A stretch of DNA of 64,000 nucleotides. Origin: Bacillota bacterium (lineage in GTDB: Bacteria; Planctomycetota; UBA8108; UBA1146). The notes under the pieces are model-generated. The model saw nothing but the letters and a program-made list of their open reading frames with translations. It made no database searches and was not told the origin of the DNA. Below are positions 34,309 through 44,856 of this stretch, piece after piece (position 1 is the stretch's first letter; every line of letters begins with the position of its first letter). The DNA is taken from contig QNYK01000062.1 of the NCBI GenBank assembly GCA_003973385.1, positions 1 through 64,000 on the forward strand, written 5' to 3'. The position numbers and the translations under genes are program-made.

Positions 34309-35352
34309 CTAGGGAAGGGGAATCAGCCATTTCCAGCCAAGCACACCTGCGACGGCTGTCAGGCCAAGATTCAGGAGCGAAATCGGAATGAACACTTTCC
34401 AGCCGATGTTCATCAACTGGTCGTACCGAAAGCGCGGAAGTGTCCAGCGTGTCCAGATGAAAATGAAGAGTAACGCGACAAGTTTCAGAGAAAAGATCGC
34501 GACGCTGATGCTGATATCCCAGACGGTGGGTTTGGTCGGGATCTCGATCCACGGAACACTCCAACCGCCGAGGAACAGTGTGATCATCAGGCCAGACATG
34601 GTGATCATCGCCACATATTCACCCATGAAAAAGGTCGCGAATTTGAGACCCGAGTATTCGGTATGAAATCCACCCACAAGCTCTGCTTCGCACTCGGCAA
34701 GATCAAAGGGAAGTCGGTTCGTTTCTGCGAATGCTGCCACGACGAAGATCACTGCGGCGATCGGTTGTTGAAATAGATTCCACTGCATCAATCCAAGTGT
34801 TCCTGCGGCCCACTGTTGCCGGATGATCTCGTTGAGGTCGACGGTCTGGGCCGTCATCAGGATGGCAATGATGGAGAGGCCCAATGCGACCTCGTAACTG
34901 ATCATCTGTGCAGAAGCACGAAGGCCTCCGAGCAACGAGTACTTGTTATTTGAAGCCCAGCCGCCAAAGGCGAGCCCGTACACCGAGAATCCCGAAACCG
35001 TCAGCAGGAAGATCACGCCAACTCCCAATGAGGCGACCTGGAGATCGATTCCGACCGGGATCACGGCAAAGGCGAGTACGGCAGGGGCGTAGACGAGGAA
35101 TGGGCCGAGGCGATAGATCCACTTGTCGGCACCTTGAGGTGTGAGGTCCTCCTTGAACGCCAGCTTGATGACGTCAGCGAGAGGCTGAAGCAGGCCCGCC
35201 GGACCGACGCGGTTCGGGCCAATTCGATCCTGGATCCAGGCGCTGATCCTGCGTTCGAAGTAAACCAGGGCGGGCACAATTTGCAGGATCACCGCGAAGA
35301 TGATGATGGCCTTGATCACGGCAAGCGCGAGTGGAGGCAATTGCATATCCAT
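34309..35352 (-). CDS. nuoH: NADH-quinone oxidoreductase subunit H
   Basis: 347 aa; ERRISAWIQDRIGPNRVGPAGLLQPLADVIKL, ETNRLPFDLAECEAELVGGFHTEYSG. Confidence 0.97.
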   Translation of the reverse strand: MDMQLPPLALAVIKAIIIFAVILQIVPALVYFERRISAWIQDRIGPNRVGPAGLLQPLADVIKLAFKEDLTPQGADKWIYRLGPFLVYAPAVLAFAVIPVGIDLQVASLGVGVIFLLTVSGFSVYGLAFGGWASNNKYSLLGGLRASAQMISYEVALGLSIIAILMTAQTVDLNEIIRQQWAAGTLGLMQWNLFQQPIAAVIFVVAAFAETNRLPFDLAECEAELVGGFHTEYSGLKFATFFMGEYVAMITMSGLMITLFLGGWSVPWIEIPTKPTVWDISISVAIFSLKLVALLFIFIWTRWTLPRFRYDQLMNIGWKVFIPISLLNLGLTAVAGVLGWKWLIPLP

Positions 35353-36965
35353 CAGGCACCTCCCCCAGCACCGACACCTGCGGGGCGGTCGGATAGTAGC
35401 AATCCCGAGGATCCGATATCGCTGTGGTTATGACCGGCGAAGGGAGCGCAAACCTCAGACAACTCCCGGAAAATGCCGGCAGCAGAGAGGCTTCTGGATC
35501 GGGTCCCGAGCGCGGATTGCAATGACTGAAGGAGCACAAGTTCGCCGGGAAACGGAGTTTCTCCCGGTTTCCAGCAGCTGCGGGTTCGCTGAAGGCGATC
35601 GTCTTCGCTGACCCAGGTGCCTTCCTTTTCCAGTGGCGCGGTTGCAGGGAATACCAGTGCTGCTCCGTCGAGCCAGTTGCCTTCTAGCACGGAGAAAAGG
35701 ATGCGAGTCGAGGCCTTTACCAGCGCAGCGCTCCACTCTTGCCCGGGCCCGTCAGGATCTGGGCCACCGCAGAAGGCGACGATCGTCTCGATGGATCCAT
35801 CGTCGAGTGCCCTCTGTAGATGGCTGGCATCTTCACCGAAGACCTGATGACCAAAAACCTGTTCGGCGCCATTTCTATTGGGGTGTTTGTCGGCGCTGAT
35901 CTTGAACCCGGCTGGGAACTCAGCTGCGGCACCTTGCTCTGGCAGCCAGCCCCCGACCAGCGAATCGGAACTGGATGCGGCGAGTGCATGTACGAGGTGC
36001 AGTTCTTCGCAAGTGAGGAATGGATCGATCAAGAATGCAACCCGCGGCGAATTGTCGAGAATCTCGATGAAAGCAGTGATCGATCGGGAAGAATCGAGTG
36101 GCCCAGAGGGACCTCTCGCCTCCAGGACACGATCATCGCTGTAAAGGTGTCTCCAGCCGTAGCGGCCTTCATCGCACATCCACCAGTCATTCACATCCTG
36201 ATTTTCACGAGGCATCAATCGCTTGACGAAACCGTCCAGGGTTTCGACCTCTATATTGCATCCTCTTGAGCATCCGCCGCAGATGGAGTCCTTGCGTTCC
36301 ATATTCCAGACCCGGGCTTCGAACTTGAAGTCGTGGGAGATGAGAGCGCCAACGGGACAGATGTCCACGGTGTTGCCCGCCAGCTGGTTGTCGATGGGTA
36401 TTCCTGGAAATACATCGACCACCGATCGATCACCGCGTTCGACGATGCAGAGTTCGCTGGTACCGCTGATCTCATCGCAGAAGCGGGTGCATCGTGTGCA
36501 CACGATGCACCGGTTTCCCCAGATGGAAATCGTTGGCCCCAGTTCCTTGGTATGCCGGATGTTCTTGTCCTCGATGAAGCGGCTTCGGTCCGGTCCGTGC
36601 GAATAGGAGTGATCCTGCAGGACGCACTCACCAGACTTGTCGCAAACCGGGCAATCCAGCGGGTGGTTGATCAACTGGAACTCCATGACGGAGTTGCGGG
36701 CATCCACCGCTACTTCGCTTTCGGTCTCGATCTCGAGGCCATCTGCGATTCGCTCCGAACAGGAGATCACTGGCTTGGGCGAGCGATTGCTCTCGACCAT
36801 GCAGATACGGCAATTGCCGGCGATCGATAGCCCGGGGTGGTAGCAGAAGCAGGGGATCTCGACACCATGCTCACTGGCAGCCTCCAGGATGGTCATGCCG
36901 GAAGTGTTCTCCACTTCCTGACCGTTGAGAGTCCATCGTGTTGTCGGAGTCTTGATGTCAGGCAT
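35352..36965 (-). CDS. nuoG: NADH-quinone oxidoreductase subunit G (short, 537 aa)
   Basis: 2Fe-2S CFCYHPGLSIAGNCRICMVE; CPVCDKSGECVLQDHSYSHG; CIVCTRCTRFCDEI; CGGCSRGCNIEVE. Confidence 0.94.
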   Translation of the reverse strand: MPDIKTPTTRWTLNGQEVENTSGMTILEAASEHGVEIPCFCYHPGLSIAGNCRICMVESNRSPKPVISCSERIADGLEIETESEVAVDARNSVMEFQLINHPLDCPVCDKSGECVLQDHSYSHGPDRSRFIEDKNIRHTKELGPTISIWGNRCIVCTRCTRFCDEISGTSELCIVERGDRSVVDVFPGIPIDNQLAGNTVDICPVGALISHDFKFEARVWNMERKDSICGGCSRGCNIEVETLDGFVKRLMPRENQDVNDWWMCDEGRYGWRHLYSDDRVLEARGPSGPLDSSRSITAFIEILDNSPRVAFLIDPFLTCEELHLVHALAASSSDSLVGGWLPEQGAAAEFPAGFKISADKHPNRNGAEQVFGHQVFGEDASHLQRALDDGSIETIVAFCGGPDPDGPGQEWSAALVKASTRILFSVLEGNWLDGAALVFPATAPLEKEGTWVSEDDRLQRTRSCWKPGETPFPGELVLLQSLQSALGTRSRSLSAAGIFRELSEVCAPFAGHNHSDIGSSGLLLSDRPAGVGAGGGA

Positions 36966-38274
36966 GGGAAGCCGCTCCTCCTACCACGGAAGGGTGCCGT
37001 TTCTTCCAGGCGGGGCTGCCGCCATTTTGAATCGCAGATTCAAAGTCGCTCTTGAACTTCTTCACGATCGATTCAGCAGGGAATGCAGCGGCATCGGCGA
37101 GAGCACAGATGGTCTTTCCGACCATCCTGTCGCAAACATCCTGGATCAGATCGAGGTCTTCCATCCGGCCTTCACCGTGTGCAATGCGGTGGGTGATTTT
37201 TGCAAGCCATCCGGTGCCTTCTCGACAAGGCGTGCACTGGCCGCACGACTCATGATGGTAGAATCGCATCACATTGAGCATCGCATCGACCATGCAGGTG
37301 GTTTCATCCATCACGATCACACCAGCAGACCCAAGCATCGTTCCGGCTGCTGCGAGAGATTCGATATCCATCGCCACATCGCATTCATCGGCGGTGAGAA
37401 CATGGGCAGAAGACCCTCCTGGAATGACAGCCTTCAATTTTCTGCCCTTCCAGACTCCTCCGGCGTGCTTGTCGATCAGGGTCCGAAGTGGGACTCCCAT
37501 CGGCAACTCGAATGTTCCCGGATTTTCGACATGACCACTGACACAGAACAACTTTGGTCCCGGCGAGTTTTCCGGGCCGATGGCGCGGTAGGCATCCGCG
37601 CCGATCTCGAGGATGTACGGCAGATTCGCCAGGGTTTCGACATTGTTGACCACAGTCGGGCAGCCAAAAACTCCCTCGATGGCGGGGAACGGGGGCTTCA
37701 ATTTCGGATTGCCACGATCCCCCTCGAGGGAGGTGAGCATGCCAGTCTCCTCGCCACAGATGTAGGCGCCTGCGCCGCGGTGAACGGTGACATCGATGCG
37801 CTGTCCGGAGCCGAGTGCATTGTTGCCGAGGAATCCCGCATCGTATGCTTCATCGATCGCTTTCTGGAGCCGCTCCGTGGCAAACACGAATTCTCCTCGG
37901 ATGTAGATGTAGGCGGTTTCGATGCCGACCGCCTTGCAGCAGATCAAGATCCCTTCGAGCAGCAGATGAGGATTTTTCTCCATGATGAGCCGGTCCTTGA
38001 AGGTGCCAGGTTCCGATTCATCTGCATTGACGACCAGATATTTTGGCTTGTCAGTTGTCTTGGGTACGAAGCCCCACTTGACCCCGGTGGGGAATCCAGC
38101 TCCGCCACGTCCGCGTAGATTGGAAGCTTTGACCAGATCGATCAGGGTATCAGGCTTCTTGCGCTTGCTGAGGGCAGCCTTGGCCTGTTCATAACCGCCA
38201 TGCTGCTTGTAAAACGCCATGGTATGGCAGGTCTTCTTCTGGATGTGCTGGGTGAAGATTTTCCTGAATGCCAT
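36958..38274 (-). CDS. nuoF: NADH-quinone oxidoreductase subunit F
   Basis: 438 aa; LRGRGGAGFPTGVKWGF, GAGAYICGEETGMLTSLEG, ESCGQCTPCREG. Confidence 0.97.
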   Translation of the reverse strand: MAFRKIFTQHIQKKTCHTMAFYKQHGGYEQAKAALSKRKKPDTLIDLVKASNLRGRGGAGFPTGVKWGFVPKTTDKPKYLVVNADESEPGTFKDRLIMEKNPHLLLEGILICCKAVGIETAYIYIRGEFVFATERLQKAIDEAYDAGFLGNNALGSGQRIDVTVHRGAGAYICGEETGMLTSLEGDRGNPKLKPPFPAIEGVFGCPTVVNNVETLANLPYILEIGADAYRAIGPENSPGPKLFCVSGHVENPGTFELPMGVPLRTLIDKHAGGVWKGRKLKAVIPGGSSAHVLTADECDVAMDIESLAAAGTMLGSAGVIVMDETTCMVDAMLNVMRFYHHESCGQCTPCREGTGWLAKITHRIAHGEGRMEDLDLIQDVCDRMVGKTICALADAAAFPAESIVKKFKSDFESAIQNGGSPAWKKRHPSVVGGAASHA

Positions 38275-38777
38275 CAGTTGCTTCCCCCCTTCGCGCTCTC
38301 TCGCAGTTGCTCGATCAACTGATCGACGTCGTCGATGGAGAGGTCTTCGTGGTAATCGTCATTCATCTGCAGCATCGGAGCAGTGTCGCAAGAACCTAGG
38401 CACTCCACCTTTGACAGTGAGAAGAGACCGCAATCAGTGGTTTCTCCAGGCACGATACCGAGTCGTTCGGTGATTCTGGTGACCACATCTTCCGATCCCC
38501 TCAGTGCGCAAGAGAGGGTGCTGCACACCTGAATGTGATACTTGCCGGTGCCTGCACGCCGATAGTGGGTGTAGAAGGTGACGACGCCAAATACGAATGC
38601 CGGCGGGATCTCCATCAGATCTGCTACATACCTCATCTCTGGCACACCGATCTCTCCGAATTCCGACTCGGCAAGACGCAGTGTCGGTAGCAACGCTGCT
38701 CTGCGCGTCGGATACCGCGTCAACAACCACTCGTATTGCTTCATCGTCGAGGGAGAAAATGAAAGTGTGACTGCCAA
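38274..38777 (-). CDS. nuoE: NADH-quinone oxidoreductase subunit E
   Basis: VCSTLSCALRGSEDV...VECLGSCDTAPMLQMND; likely TTG start at 38777 after AGGAG, just after the nuoD stop. The ORF-track start (39020) would overlap nuoD. Confidence 0.93.
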   Translation of the reverse strand: MAVTLSFSPSTMKQYEWLLTRYPTRRAALLPTLRLAESEFGEIGVPEMRYVADLMEIPPAFVFGVVTFYTHYRRAGTGKYHIQVCSTLSCALRGSEDVVTRITERLGIVPGETTDCGLFSLSKVECLGSCDTAPMLQMNDDYHEDLSIDDVDQLIEQLRESAKGGSN

Positions 38778-38784
38778 GTTTCTC

Positions 38785-40194
38785 CTACCTGTCCAGTTCG
38801 CCGGCGATGACGTGAAAACTGCTGAGGACGGCGACCGCATCGGAGAGCATTCCGCCCTCGACGAGGCGCGGATAGATGGCGTAGTTGTAGAGGGAAGGGG
38901 GGCGAACGCGCAACCTGTATGCGGTATCACTCCCATCGGAGGCGATGAAAAACCCAAGTTCTCCACAGGGTGCTTCGGTGGCGCTGTAGATGCAGGCGCC
39001 AGGCTCAGGTTTGATTCCATGCCCGAGCATCACCAGTTTGAAGTGGTGGATCAGCGACTCCATGTCGTTATGAACCGCGTCCTTGGTGGGCAAACTGGTC
39101 TTGAAGTCATCGTGAACCACTGGGCCACTCGGCAAGGTCGCCATCGCCTGGCGAATGATCTCCAGCGATTGCTCGATCTCCTCCATCCGTTGCATGTACC
39201 GGGCGAAAGAGTCTCCCTCTGTCTGGACCGGAACCTTGAAGTCGTAGTTTTCGTAGCCGAGATAGGGGTGGTCCCTTCGGACATCGACATCGAGCCCACT
39301 GGCGCGTGCGATGGGCCCCGAGATTCCCCAGGACCTCGCCTGATCCTCGCTGACGATGCCGATATCCTTGACTCGGTCGACGAAGATCCTGTTGTTGAGG
39401 AGCATCGTGTGAATCTCGGTGAGTAACGGCGGGAATTCATCCAGGAAAGAATACACCAGGTCGGGGAAAAACTCGGGGACATCGCGCATGATCCCGCCGA
39501 CCCGGGTCCAGGATGTGGTCAGGCGAGCACCACAGACCGCCTCGATGATGTCGTAGATCAGCTCTCGTTTCTCGAATGCCCAGAGCATGATACTGAAAGC
39601 CCCGAGATCCATTCCCTGGAGGCCGACGCAAAGAATGTGGTCGGCGATTCTCGAGAGTTCACACATGATCACGCGAAGAGACTTGCATCGAGGAGGCACC
39701 TCGATGCCGAGCAAATCCTCAACGGCCACGGAGTAACCAACATTATTGTTGAGGGCGGAGAGGTAGTTCATGCGATCAGAAACCGTGACCCACTGCTGGT
39801 AAGTCATGTTCTCACCGAGTTTTTCAAAACCGGTATGAAGGAATCCGATCTCGACATCGGCCTCGACGATTGTTTCTCCTTCGAGGGTGAAGATGCTCCT
39901 GAGTGTTCCATGAGTCGCAGGATGCTGGGGACCAAAGTTCATGACGAGCCGACCATCCCCATCGGAATCAGACATCTCCATCACGGAAGCTGGACGTGCA
40001 CCTGAACGGTGGGCTCTCAATCCTTTCTCCAGTTCGGTCCTCAGAGTCCTGGCAGATGGGACCGGTGCGTCCCTCGTGCCTTTATCTGGGCTTGGAGTCA
40101 CGTCGGACCTCCTCCTCGTACTCAGGAGTGTGCATCCCTCTTCCGATGCTGGTCGGGTAGTCTTCTGGTTCCTCTTCGACCATCTGATCGCCAC
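38785..40194 (-). CDS. nuoD: NADH-quinone oxidoreductase subunit D
   Basis: MNFGPQHPATHGTLR, core to C-terminal PSLYNYAIYPRLVEGGMLSDAVAVLSSFHVIAGELDR; true start probably nearer 39981 (MEMSDSDGDGRLVMNFGPQHP). Confidence 0.96.
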   Translation of the reverse strand: MAIRWSKRNQKTTRPASEEGCTLLSTRRRSDVTPSPDKGTRDAPVPSARTLRTELEKGLRAHRSGARPASVMEMSDSDGDGRLVMNFGPQHPATHGTLRSIFTLEGETIVEADVEIGFLHTGFEKLGENMTYQQWVTVSDRMNYLSALNNNVGYSVAVEDLLGIEVPPRCKSLRVIMCELSRIADHILCVGLQGMDLGAFSIMLWAFEKRELIYDIIEAVCGARLTTSWTRVGGIMRDVPEFFPDLVYSFLDEFPPLLTEIHTMLLNNRIFVDRVKDIGIVSEDQARSWGISGPIARASGLDVDVRRDHPYLGYENYDFKVPVQTEGDSFARYMQRMEEIEQSLEIIRQAMATLPSGPVVHDDFKTSLPTKDAVHNDMESLIHHFKLVMLGHGIKPEPGACIYSATEAPCGELGFFIASDGSDTAYRLRVRPPSLYNYAIYPRLVEGGMLSDAVAVLSSFHVIAGELDR

Positions 40195-40690
40195 GTGGAA
40201 CCACGCGCGTGAACTGGCGGCGTTCGCCTGCTCCTTTGAGGGGGTAATCCTTGAGAAGTGGAAAAGCCGGATAGTCTTCAGGCATCAGTAGCCTTCTCAG
40301 ATCTGGATTGCCCTGGAAGACGATTCCGAACATATCGTGCGTCTCGCGCTCTCCCCACCTCGCCGAATCCCACAGATCGAACACGCTAGGCAGTTCCGCC
40401 TGATCCTCGCTGAGCCAGACATGGAGGCGAAACTGGTGACCAGAAGCGCCGATTCTTCGCAGTACATAGACGACCTCGAATCGTTCCGGGCGGTCCATTC
40501 CTAGATGGTCCATAGCGGTCACATCGACCAGGTAATCGTATCCCTGCTCATTTCGAAAGTGCTCGAGTAGTTGGCGCTGGTGCTCTGCCTTGCAAGTGAG
40601 CGCGACCTGGCCCTGATGCTCCGTCTGGTCGATGACCAGTGATTGGAGGTCAGGAGCAAGGGCATCGTAGGCAGCATCGTTTGCGGCCAT
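40082..40690 (-). CDS. nuoC: NADH-quinone oxidoreductase subunit C
   Basis: VFDLWDSARWGERETHDMFGIVFQGNPDLRRLLMPEDYPAFPLLKDYPL; likely ATG at 40690 (ORF track to 40804 overlaps nuoB). Confidence 0.94.
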   Translation of the reverse strand: MAANDAAYDALAPDLQSLVIDQTEHQGQVALTCKAEHQRQLLEHFRNEQGYDYLVDVTAMDHLGMDRPERFEVVYVLRRIGASGHQFRLHVWLSEDQAELPSVFDLWDSARWGERETHDMFGIVFQGNPDLRRLLMPEDYPAFPLLKDYPLKGAGERRQFTRVVPRGDQMVEEEPEDYPTSIGRGMHTPEYEEEVRRDSKPR

Positions 40691-40691
40691 A

Positions 40692-41183
40692 TCAACTACC
40701 GTGCTTTCCACTGTCGAGGCGCTCCTGGCCGACGAGTTTCTGAATTTCAAATAGAGCGTCGAGCAAGGACTCGGGGCGAGGAGGGCAGCCGGGCACATAG
40801 ACATCGACGGGCATGAACTGATCGACGCCCTGAATCAGGGTGTAGGTGTCAAATACTCCACCACACGAGGCACAGGCACCCATCGAGATGACCCACTTGG
40901 GCTCAGGCATCTGGCGGTAAATTTTCTGCAGCACGGGCATCATTTTGAGTGAGATTCTTCCACTGACGATGAGCAGGTCAGCCTGGCGCGGACTGAATCG
41001 CACCACCTCTGCTCCGAAGCGAGAAATGTCATAGCGACCAGAAAATGTCGCCATCATCTCGATGGCGCAGCAAGCCGTGCCGAATGGCATCGGCCAAAGA
41101 GCGTTCTTGCGGCCCCAGTTGACGATGCTGTTGACAGTCGTGGTGAGAAATCCTTCTCCACTGATCAGACTCTCTAGTCCCAT
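40692..41183 (-). CDS. nuoB: NADH-quinone oxidoreductase subunit B
   Basis: 163 aa; [49 protein letters not shown]. Confidence 0.97.
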   Translation of the reverse strand: MGLESLISGEGFLTTTVNSIVNWGRKNALWPMPFGTACCAIEMMATFSGRYDISRFGAEVVRFSPRQADLLIVSGRISLKMMPVLQKIYRQMPEPKWVISMGACASCGGVFDTYTLIQGVDQFMPVDVYVPGCPPRPESLLDALFEIQKLVGQERLDSGKHGS

Positions 41184-41620
41184 TCAAGAGCTCCTCTCCG
41201 CCACAGATATATCAGACCGCTGGTGAGCACAAAGATGAAGGCACCCATCTCGACCAATCCGACCACGCCCAACTGCTTGTAGACCACGGCGTAGGGGAGC
41301 AGGAATACAGTCTCGATGTCAAACAAGATGAACAGAATCGCTACGAGATAGAACTTCACCGTGAACGGTTCACGCGCATCGTCGAGCAGTGGAACGCCGC
41401 ACTCGTAGATACTCTCTTTCTGAACATCTTTACGCTTGGGCCCGAGCAACTCGGAGAGCAACAGCAAGGCTACGCCGACGATCACTGTGACTCCGGCGTA
41501 GGCCAGCAGCGCGTGGAGTTCGTAATCTCCAGCTACTGCGAGCATCGGTATCCAGTTGACGGCGGCAGCTCCGGAGCAGGTGGGCAGAAACACACGACCT
41601 CCGCGGTGGGCTGCAACCAT
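41174..41620 (-). CDS. nuoA: NADH-quinone oxidoreductase subunit A
   Basis: [42 protein letters not shown]; true start may be internal ([14 protein letters not shown]). Confidence 0.95.
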   Translation of the reverse strand: MVAAHRGGRVFLPTCSGAAAVNWIPMLAVAGDYELHALLAYAGVTVIVGVALLLLSELLGPKRKDVQKESIYECGVPLLDDAREPFTVKFYLVAILFILFDIETVFLLPYAVVYKQLGVVGLVEMGAFIFVLTSGLIYLWRRGALEWD

Positions 41621-41758
41621 CGATTCGGCGAGCGCGGCGGGGGCAGCCTTCCCCGGGCGCTCTGTGATTTTAAGGCAACACGGGAGCGAGAAAAGGGAAC
41701 TCGAACGATTTCCGGAAGCGATTCAGGGCGGTGAGGACTGCCCCGGTCGACGATCGAT

Positions 41759-42679
41759 TCAGGAGCGAATGGATCCGGGCAATCTGTCCATCAGGATTTC
41801 GATGGCATCGATCGGGATTGGCCCCACAGGGGCTATGTTCCAGCCCAGGAGGGGTCCACTCTGATGCTGCTGTTGATGATCGATCAGGGTGCCTTGAATG
41901 TTGCTCAGGATCTCCAGGGAGAGATCGAGGCAATACGCCTCCGGGACCGTTGCCAGCAGAGAATCCAGATGGTCCGGGACCCGGACACCGAGGTAGCGCA
42001 GGAATCCGAGCTGGCGGATCCGTTTGACCGGACACAGGCTCACCAGCAGAGGCACCCCGCAGGCATTGGGAGCCTGAACTTGCAGATCTGACAGTAACGA
42101 GATGATATCTGCGGCATCGAAGATGATCTGGGTCGAGAAGAAGTCAGCTCCATCCTGAACTTTTTGCTCCATGCGGACCGCCTCCGAGATGGGGCTATCT
42201 TCGCGCTGGGGGATACAGATGTTGCCGATGCAAACCTCGCTGGAGCCAAATTGCTGACGGATCAACTGATTCGCCTCGCCGACAGCAGGTCCGGGCCACT
42301 GGCGCCGATCGTGCGGAGCCCCGACGAGCACCAGATTGTGAATATCATGCCCTTGAACCGTCTCGTTCACCCAGTCCAGAAACTGATCGGCGGGATCAAA
42401 AGAAACGACATGATTGACGATCGCCGGGATACCCAGTTCATCCTGGATTCTTCTGCCCAGTTCTCTTGGCTGCATGCGGGCAGAGTATTCATGCCTACGG
42501 TGTCCGCGGTCATTGCGGTTTTCTTCATCGTGAATCTCGGGGATGTTGACGGCGTCAAAGTCACCATTCTCGATGAGTCGCCGAACGCGGGATAGTCGCC
42601 TGTGAAGGCCCTCGAGTCCGCTTTTGAGAGTCGGTGGAAGAACCTCCAGGACTACAGAACCTTCAGGATTCCAGACCAT
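41759..42679 (-). CDS. Methylenetetrahydrofolate reductase-like (MetF-family) protein, divergent
   Basis: 306 aa; VVLEVLPPTLKSG, VNIPEI, NHVVSFDP, LVLVGAPHDRR, PGPAVGEANQLI, GADFFSTQIIFDA. Confidence 0.75.
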   Translation of the reverse strand: MVWNPEGSVVLEVLPPTLKSGLEGLHRRLSRVRRLIENGDFDAVNIPEIHDEENRNDRGHRRHEYSARMQPRELGRRIQDELGIPAIVNHVVSFDPADQFLDWVNETVQGHDIHNLVLVGAPHDRRQWPGPAVGEANQLIRQQFGSSEVCIGNICIPQREDSPISEAVRMEQKVQDGADFFSTQIIFDAADIISLLSDLQVQAPNACGVPLLVSLCPVKRIRQLGFLRYLGVRVPDHLDSLLATVPEAYCLDLSLEILSNIQGTLIDHQQQHQSGPLLGWNIAPVGPIPIDAIEILMDRLPGSIRS

Positions 42680-42734
42680 CTGCTGCCCCCTCTTCCCGGT
42701 TCCCTACAGCGAGTCTACTTGAACACGAGCGGTT

Positions 42735-43358
42735 TCAGGCAGTCACGAAGCGCGCTTCTACTGCAGACCAATCCACGACATTCCAGAACGCATCGATGTA
42801 ATCAGGACGTCGGTTCTGGTAGTTGAGGTAATACGCATGTTCCCATACGTCGAGTCCCAGAAGCGGCGTACCGACACAATCCGCCACTCCAACCATCAGA
42901 GGGTTGTCCTGATTGGCAGTGGAGCAGACGCTCACGGTGCCATCCGTGTTCTGGCAGAGCCACGCCCATCCACTTCCGAAGCGCGTCTTGGCAGCGTTAC
43001 TGAAGGCCTCCTTGAAGGCGTCAAAACTGCCGAACGAGGAATCGATGGCTGCCGCGAGGTCTCCGCCAGCAGTTCCTCCACCTTCTGGACTCATCGATTT
43101 CCAGAACAGGTCGTGATTGAAGTGCCCGCCGCCGTTATTGCGTACAGCGCCTCGAATCGATTCGGGAACCTCTGCAATATTTCGGCACAGATCCGAGATA
43201 CTGGCAGATTGCCACTGCGAATCATCGGCCAGGGCTGCATTGAGGTTACTGACATAGGCAGCGTGGTGCTTGCCATGGTGGATCTCCATCGTGCGTGCGT
43301 CGATGTACGGTTCCAGCGCGTTAAAAGCGAATGACAATTCCGGTACTTCAAAAGCCAT
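42735..43358 (-). CDS. Fe/Mn superoxide dismutase
   Basis: 207 aa; [77 protein letters not shown]. Confidence 0.96.
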   Translation of the reverse strand: MAFEVPELSFAFNALEPYIDARTMEIHHGKHHAAYVSNLNAALADDSQWQSASISDLCRNIAEVPESIRGAVRNNGGGHFNHDLFWKSMSPEGGGTAGGDLAAAIDSSFGSFDAFKEAFSNAAKTRFGSGWAWLCQNTDGTVSVCSTANQDNPLMVGVADCVGTPLLGLDVWEHAYYLNYQNRRPDYIDAFWNVVDWSAVEARFVTA

Positions 43359-43469
43359 CAGAGTCTCCTTATATCTTGGTGAACACGGAATGGTGCAGCA
43401 CTACGGCCGACCATGCAGCAGGGTAAATCTGAATTCATGATGGATCAACCGGACAGGGACAGACTCTGC

Positions 43470-44729
43470 TTACAGACAGTCCAGTGGATCGTCTGTGGAG
43501 TCTGGTCCAGGGTCAGGAAAGGGAGCCGGGGGCTGGGGAGACCCGGAGAACAGGTATTGAAGCGCCGTGATCGCATCGGAGATGTCGATGGCACCATCGT
43601 CATTGATGTCCGCAGCATCGGGGCATGGAAAAGGGATGCCTCTGTATGCACCTGCCAGGATGGTGTCCACATCGGCGAGATCTATCGACCCATCCAGGTT
43701 TGCATCTCCTCGGATGAAGTGATCCCACCATGTGATGACACCATCGAGCAGATTTCCTACCGGCGACTGATCCACAAACGAAGCTCCATCGGCCAGATCG
43801 ATGACCCACGAGCCGGGAACCGAGAGTGGCATGGCGATCACCAGGAAACCCAGGGTTTCACCGGAGAGAGCGGGCACGGGGCCACCTGTTGATTCGAGCG
43901 TGATTTCGATCCCTGTCGCGGTGGGCTGTTCGCTGACGGTCCACTGACCCTGAGTGAGGTCGTCAAAATCGCTACCCTGGATCGTCAACTCGCAGACGAT
44001 CCACTCGTCGTATTCGAGGCCCATGGCAAATGTGGTCACGGGGCCATCGGTCCAGGCTCTGATCGGTATCGAGAGTACGGTGTCGAGCGCCGTGGCTTGC
44101 TGGCTCTCGATGAGGAAGAGCGGGAAATCGAAGGCGGTGACGGCACCCGGGATGACCGTGGGAATGACAGTGTTTCCGCTCAGGTCAGTGAGCAGGACAG
44201 GATTGGATTCATTGGCAATCCCACCGACTCCAGAACCTGCGGAACTTCCATCAGGAATCAAATTAATATCGACCAGCGACATCTTGAGGTAGGCAGCGAG
44301 CACGGAGCTTCCCGCCGGGAGTGAATTTCCCCCGGCATAGATGACCTGAAGTCCCAGGTAGGGAGGCAGTGCAGGGCTAGGAATGAGGATCGGCTGCAGC
44401 ATCTCGCTCTCGGTGCCGGCGAAGATCACTTCATCGAACGAAAGCAGTAGTTCGTCATATTCCAGTCCCATCTGCCAGGAGACGATGTCGGTCTCGCTGG
44501 TGATCAGGAGCGGAAGCAGTGCGTGGTCTTCTCCGGGAAAGATGATGGCATCGCCGAGCTCGATGACGGGACCACCAAAACTGCCATTATTGACCTGAGC
44601 AGCGAGAGTCGGAGAGAACGCAAGACACGAGAGCACCAGCGCGAGCGTAGTGAACATCGCCCTCGTTACTCCCCAGGGGGGAGCCGTATGCAGGATGTAG
44701 TGGTGATCCACGCGGCGTAGCATGATCAC
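43470..44729 (-). CDS. Secreted protein with two cohesin-like beta domains and a C-terminal dockerin type I-like repeat pair
   Basis: 419 aa; signal peptide around MFTTLALVLSCLAFSPTLAAQ; RGDANLDGSIDLADVDTILAG and ADINDDGAIDISDAITALQYLFSG. Confidence 0.82.
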   Translation of the reverse strand: MIMLRRVDHHYILHTAPPWGVTRAMFTTLALVLSCLAFSPTLAAQVNNGSFGGPVIELGDAIIFPGEDHALLPLLITSETDIVSWQMGLEYDELLLSFDEVIFAGTESEMLQPILIPSPALPPYLGLQVIYAGGNSLPAGSSVLAAYLKMSLVDINLIPDGSSAGSGVGGIANESNPVLLTDLSGNTVIPTVIPGAVTAFDFPLFLIESQQATALDTVLSIPIRAWTDGPVTTFAMGLEYDEWIVCELTIQGSDFDDLTQGQWTVSEQPTATGIEITLESTGGPVPALSGETLGFLVIAMPLSVPGSWVIDLADGASFVDQSPVGNLLDGVITWWDHFIRGDANLDGSIDLADVDTILAGAYRGIPFPCPDAADINDDGAIDISDAITALQYLFSGSPQPPAPFPDPGPDSTDDPLDCL

Positions 44730-44856
44730 TCCCGTTTATCTTGGGTCAATTCGGGATTGACCCGGGCCTTTGGTGGCCAGGTTCTGTACTCGCAAGCGAG
44801 AATGAACCCACCCTAAGGGTCGATTCTAACCCACCCAGGATGTGTGTAAAGTAGTG

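Noticed and set aside
35352-36965. NuoG truncation as a pseudogene
   Set aside because: All Fe-S motifs intact and the frame is open with overlapping neighbours; short NuoG forms are known.
36925-38118. 397-aa plus-strand ORF opposite nuoF
   Set aside because: Antisense shadow of a clear nuoF; no protein motif.
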